Position numbers and translations under genes: made by a program
Assembly (NCBI RefSeq): GCF_029762515.1
Contig: NZ_JARVGN010000050.1
Coordinates: 1-8,395, forward strand
Length of the DNA stretch: 8,395 nucleotides
Origin: Methanocalculus sp.
Lineage (GTDB): Archaea > Halobacteriota > Methanomicrobia > Methanomicrobiales > Methanocorpusculaceae
Direction of reading: 5' to 3'
Notes under the pieces: model-generated
Databases searched by the model: none
Told to the model about the DNA's origin: nothing
What the model saw: the letters and a program-made list of their open reading frames with translations, nothing else
Part shown: positions 5,923-8,395 of the stretch, piece after piece
Layout of the letters: every line of letters begins with the position of its first letter
How positions within the stretch are numbered: position 1 is the stretch's first letter

Positions 5923-8071
5923 TATGTTTTCTATTTATAAGTCCGGTTTCTTCGGAGTATTTGTCGGGATTGTTCAGCACATAGAACCTATCACCGACAA
6001 TATCGATTTCGTTTGCGCGTTCCAGTTCTTTATACTCGTCAGGGTAGATGTTGATCGTATACCCCTGCAGGCGTCGTGTATACCTCCACGGGCTCTCGCT
6101 GGTTCTGAGTTCATCGAGACGTGAGCGGGCATTGTTGTCATAGGGGATGACGATGTCCTTCGTGTCCTGCTCGATGATTCTGAACGCCCAGCCAATATCT
6201 TCAAATGGAAATTGAAGTGCACCTGATCCTCTCTCGAAAGCGGGTAGGATTTCTTTCCGGTCGAGCCCATCGTCTCCCTCATAGGAGTAGAGCCTTTGGA
6301 AGTAAGCCTCGACAGCCTGGAGGGAGAGCGGATCATCAAATTGGTCCATGACCATCCTGCCGATCTCCGCTGTACGGCGCTGCCAGCTTGTAGCCTGACC
6401 ATAGCGCTCGGTTGACCGGAAGACATAGGCATCACCCCGGTCGACCTTCCCCTCACGGTTGCACCGCCCGGATGCCTGGGCTATAGAATCGACGCCGGCC
6501 ATCGCCCGGTAGACAACGGGGAAATCAATATCCACACCAGCCTCGATCAATTGCGTCGAGACGACGCGGCAGTCCGCACCTTTCTGGAGTAATTCTGTAA
6601 TCTCCTTCAGATGCTTTCTACGATGTACAGGGCACATTCTGGCGCTCAGGTGATAGCACGTGCCATGCTCCGAGAGCGCACCATGCAGATGTTGTGCATG
6701 CTTTCTGGTATTGACGATGCATAAGACCTGTTTATGCTCACACAGCCTCTCAGAGAGTTCATCGTCGCTCAATGCTCCGAGATCTTTGATGCGCACCCGC
6801 CGGAACGCTTCGTAGAGTTCTACAGGCGAACGCATGATTTCGACAGGCCTGATGCTTTCGTCCAGAAGTTCGCTGAGTTTTGGCTGAGTTGCCGTACATA
6901 TGACGACCGTAGAACCATAGTTCTGGACGAGCTCGGAGAGGATCTGGAGACAGGGTCTCAGATAACCAGTCGGCAGCATCTGGGCTTCGTCGAGTATGAT
7001 CACACTTTGGGCAAGGTTGTGGATCTTCCGGCACCGCGATCGCTTGTTCGAGAAGAGGGATTCAAAGAACTGGACGTTTGTTGTTACGACGATCGGCATA
7101 TCCCAGTTCTCGGCCGAGAGTTTAAGGAACCGCTCTATCGAGTCGACATCATTGTCGGACAAGTCCTTAGGGTCGAAGTTGCTGTGATGCTCCAGCACAT
7201 TCCGGTTCCCGAAGATCTTCCTGAACGTTGAAGCGTTCTGCTCGATGATGCTCGTATAGGGGATTACATAGAAGATCCTCTTCAGGCCGTGTTGCCTCAG
7301 GTGGTCAAGCGCAAACGCCATGGATGAGAGTGTCTTCCCCCCTCCGGTCGGAACGGTCAGGGAAAACATCTGTGGCGGGAGGGATGCCTTCTCTCTGCAC
7401 TGTTCGCAGATCTCCCTTCTGTACTTGTTGATTGGGGTATCTTCAGCGCCTGAGAGGAGAGCGCCCATATATTCGTCGAATTCCTGCGATAGGGTCTCGA
7501 AAGATTCGTACCGCCCCCGGGCGGAGGATGCGACAGGGTCCGCAAAACCTTCGGTATCGAGAGAATCCGCATCGACAAGGCACGAATAGAGCATGCGCGT
7601 GAAGAAAGCTATCGAAAACCCTATCTTTTTATGAATCGGCTGCAAAATAGGGCGAAAAAGTGTGAGATCGGGAAGCGGGATCTCCTCGCGGTATGCCGAG
7701 TAATCCGGCAGAAATTTGTTTCCCAGGCGTTCCTCAAGCCCGCTTTCACAGCTGCCGTAATTCAAGAGGCCACCATGGTGCCCGGTAATGATGTACTCCA
7801 GAATACGGCTCAACTGCACGGGATACAGCGCCCTTGCTTCCTGTGCGCCGGCGGTTGAGTGATCGACCCGGATGGGAGCCCCCTCCAGGCGTCGCTGGAA
7901 CTCGGGTGAATATTTCCCGATATCGTGAAGCAAACCTCCGGCATACGCAAGCTCACCGGCACGGAAGTCATCTGCGAACCCTGATGCAATATTGGCCACG
8001 TTCTGCAAATGTTCTTTGAGAGTTTGCCAGTCACGCTTGTCAGGATCGGCTGAAGAATGAGCATAATACAT
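5891..8071 (-). CDS. cas3: CRISPR-associated helicase-nuclease Cas3 (HD domain plus SF2 helicase)
   Basis: Cas3 is recruited to target-bound Cascade, nicks the displaced strand and degrades it while unwinding with ATP. The 726-residue product has an N-terminal HD nuclease: His21 in KEHLQNVA, His49-Asp50 in LLHDIGKYSPEF, His71 in VDHSTAG, His98-His99 in TGHHGG, and Asp167 in VDADSLDTE. The SF2 helicase follows: Walker A PTGGGKT at 241-247, DEAQ box at 361-364, motif III TAT at 393-395, and motif VI QASGRCNREG at 532-541. HD and helicase are fused, as is usual in I-C. The frame is open to GTG 8083, but ATG 8071 gives the family start MYYAHS. It has GTGAG 7 bases upstream and agrees with a TATA motif that would start transcription near 8084. 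It is the first gene of the operon. Confidence 0.96.
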   Translation of the reverse strand: MYYAHSSADPDKRDWQTLKEHLQNVANIASGFADDFRAGELAYAGGLLHDIGKYSPEFQRRLEGAPIRVDHSTAGAQEARALYPVQLSRILEYIITGHHGGLLNYGSCESGLEERLGNKFLPDYSAYREEIPLPDLTLFRPILQPIHKKIGFSIAFFTRMLYSCLVDADSLDTEGFADPVASSARGRYESFETLSQEFDEYMGALLSGAEDTPINKYRREICEQCREKASLPPQMFSLTVPTGGGKTLSSMAFALDHLRQHGLKRIFYVIPYTSIIEQNASTFRKIFGNRNVLEHHSNFDPKDLSDNDVDSIERFLKLSAENWDMPIVVTTNVQFFESLFSNKRSRCRKIHNLAQSVIILDEAQMLPTGYLRPCLQILSELVQNYGSTVVICTATQPKLSELLDESIRPVEIMRSPVELYEAFRRVRIKDLGALSDDELSERLCEHKQVLCIVNTRKHAQHLHGALSEHGTCYHLSARMCPVHRRKHLKEITELLQKGADCRVVSTQLIEAGVDIDFPVVYRAMAGVDSIAQASGRCNREGKVDRGDAYVFRSTERYGQATSWQRRTAEIGRMVMDQFDDPLSLQAVEAYFQRLYSYEGDDGLDRKEILPAFERGSGALQFPFEDIGWAFRIIEQDTKDIVIPYDNNARSRLDELRTSESPWRYTRRLQGYTINIYPDEYKELERANEIDIVGDRFYVLNNPDKYSEETGLINRKHNGGEGSLLII

Positions 8072-8091
8072 AGAATTGCTCACTGATCTAA

Positions 8092-8106
8092 CAATCCAGT
8101 GAAGGG
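8092..8106 (-). other. CRISPR-repeat-like 15-mer at the cas3 promoter
   Basis: The minus strand reads CCCTTCACTGGATTG. The first 8 bases equal repeat positions 7-14 and the next 7 equal repeat positions 22-28. The sequence is thus the array repeat with only the GGGTGTG stem arm missing. It lies between the TATA motif and the expected transcription start of cas3. It could be a decayed repeat, a regulatory site or chance. Confidence 0.3.
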
Positions 8107-8114
8107 ATAATAAA
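8107..8114 (-). promoter_or_regulatory. TATA-like promoter motif of the cas operon
   Basis: TTTATTAT on the minus strand lies about 26 bases upstream of position 8084. An archaeal promoter here would therefore start transcription just before the cas3 ATG at 8071, giving a short 5' end that carries the GTGAG site. I see no convincing bacterial -35 box 16-18 bases upstream of TATTAT. It is the only upstream promoter candidate close to the operon start, but it is called from sequence alone. Confidence 0.45.
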
Positions 8115-8214
8115 TGTGGCCATTTTCTATTCAGCCGATATTGGGAGATTTTCAGTAAAAAGATACACTTTCAAAGCCTGCTTAAAGGTTGAAAATCCTC
8201 GGCAGACTGTAGAG

Positions 8215-8230
8215 GTGAAGGGATTTAATA
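8215..8230 (-). repeat. Second copy of the promoter motif ATCCCTTCAC with AT-rich flank
   Basis: The plus-strand 10-mer GTGAAGGGAT occurs at 8099-8108 and again at 8215-8224, 116 bases apart, each followed by an AT-rich run (ATAATAAA and TTAATAGC). On the minus strand both read as a TATA-like run followed by ATCCCTTCAC. They could be two operator or promoter modules upstream of cas3. Ten bases of identity over this distance may also be chance. Confidence 0.35.
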
Positions 8231-8395
8231 GCCGTGATGAGGACGTCGTAATGATGGGCCTCCTCCCGCCGTCCGGCGGGTATTCGTCAGGGTACAGCTA
8301 CGTGGGCCCCTTGAGGGCGGCCTCCTGAGGGTGGCCCCCGCCTCTTCCACAGTTCAGCCCTCCACCGCTCTGCCCGGGCCGACGGTGTCGATTTC
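8231..8395. other. GC-rich segment at the right edge, unidentified
   Basis: Composition rises sharply here compared with the AT-rich stretch at 8084-8230. A 7-bp palindrome (CCCGCCG, TC, CGGCGGG) lies at 8265-8280. Imperfect direct repeats, TTGAGGGCGGCC and CTGAGGGTGGCC, follow at about 8311-8337. On the minus strand a frame open to the window edge ends at a TGA (8356-8354) after EIDTVGPGRAVEG, which could be the last codons of an upstream gene on the same strand. Other frames here are also briefly open, so I do not call a gene. Confidence 0.3.

Noticed and set aside
383..8071. Frameshift or pseudogene in the cas operon
   Set aside because: All seven genes are full length for their families, with conserved motifs in frame from start to end.
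8197..8230. Spacer of a CreR-like guide targeting the cas3 promoter
   Set aside because: After the weak repeat-like segment, the following bases show no seed match beside a TTC PAM in the promoter, on either strand, so a guide-target pair cannot be claimed.
8116..8328. Plus-strand frame of 70 codons divergent from cas3
   Set aside because: It starts at a GTG without a ribosome binding site, crosses the composition change, resembles no family I know, and overlaps the probable cas3 promoter.

Overview
The window holds one complete type I-C CRISPR-Cas locus, all on the minus strand. In transcription order (right to left) the genes are cas3, cas5c, cas8c, cas7c, cas4, cas1 and cas2, followed by an AT-rich leader and the leader-proximal end of the CRISPR array, which leaves the window at base 1. 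This is the canonical I-C gene order. No cas gene is broken, and their catalytic motifs are intact where I can read them, with one substitution to note in Cas5c.

Layout: bases 1-86 are one full repeat, one 34-bp spacer and a cut second repeat. Bases 87-332 are the leader, and 333-383 is a perfect 15-bp inverted repeat touching the cas2 stop. Bases 383-8071 are a tightly packed operon: three gene junctions overlap or nearly overlap as ATGA or GTGA, and only the cas4-cas1 junction has a real gap (67 bp), which may encode an 18-residue peptide. Bases 8072-8250 carry the probable cas3 promoter with short repeated motifs. Bases 8251-8395 are a GC-rich segment I cannot identify.

How the genes work together: Cas1, Cas2 and Cas4 acquire spacers. 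Cas5c cuts the array transcript within repeats, since I-C lacks Cas6. Cas5c, Cas7c, Cas8c and the small subunit Cas11c form Cascade, which finds target DNA. Cas3 then unwinds and degrades it. Cas11c appears to be made from an internal start in the last 124 codons of cas8c, marked by an AGGAGG motif.

The organism is uncertain. Shine-Dalgarno motifs (GGAGGTGA, GAGGTG, AGGAGG) fit many bacteria and methanogenic archaea. The cas3 upstream region has an archaeal-style TATA motif and no evident bacterial -35 box. The leader, however, also holds a TATAAT that could be a bacterial -10. A methanogenic archaeon is my weak preference.

I see no wholly new system. The points most worth checking are the missing canonical start codon for cas5c next to an ideal ribosome binding site, CRISPR-repeat-like words at the cas3 promoter, the cas4-cas1 peptide, and the hairpin after cas2.
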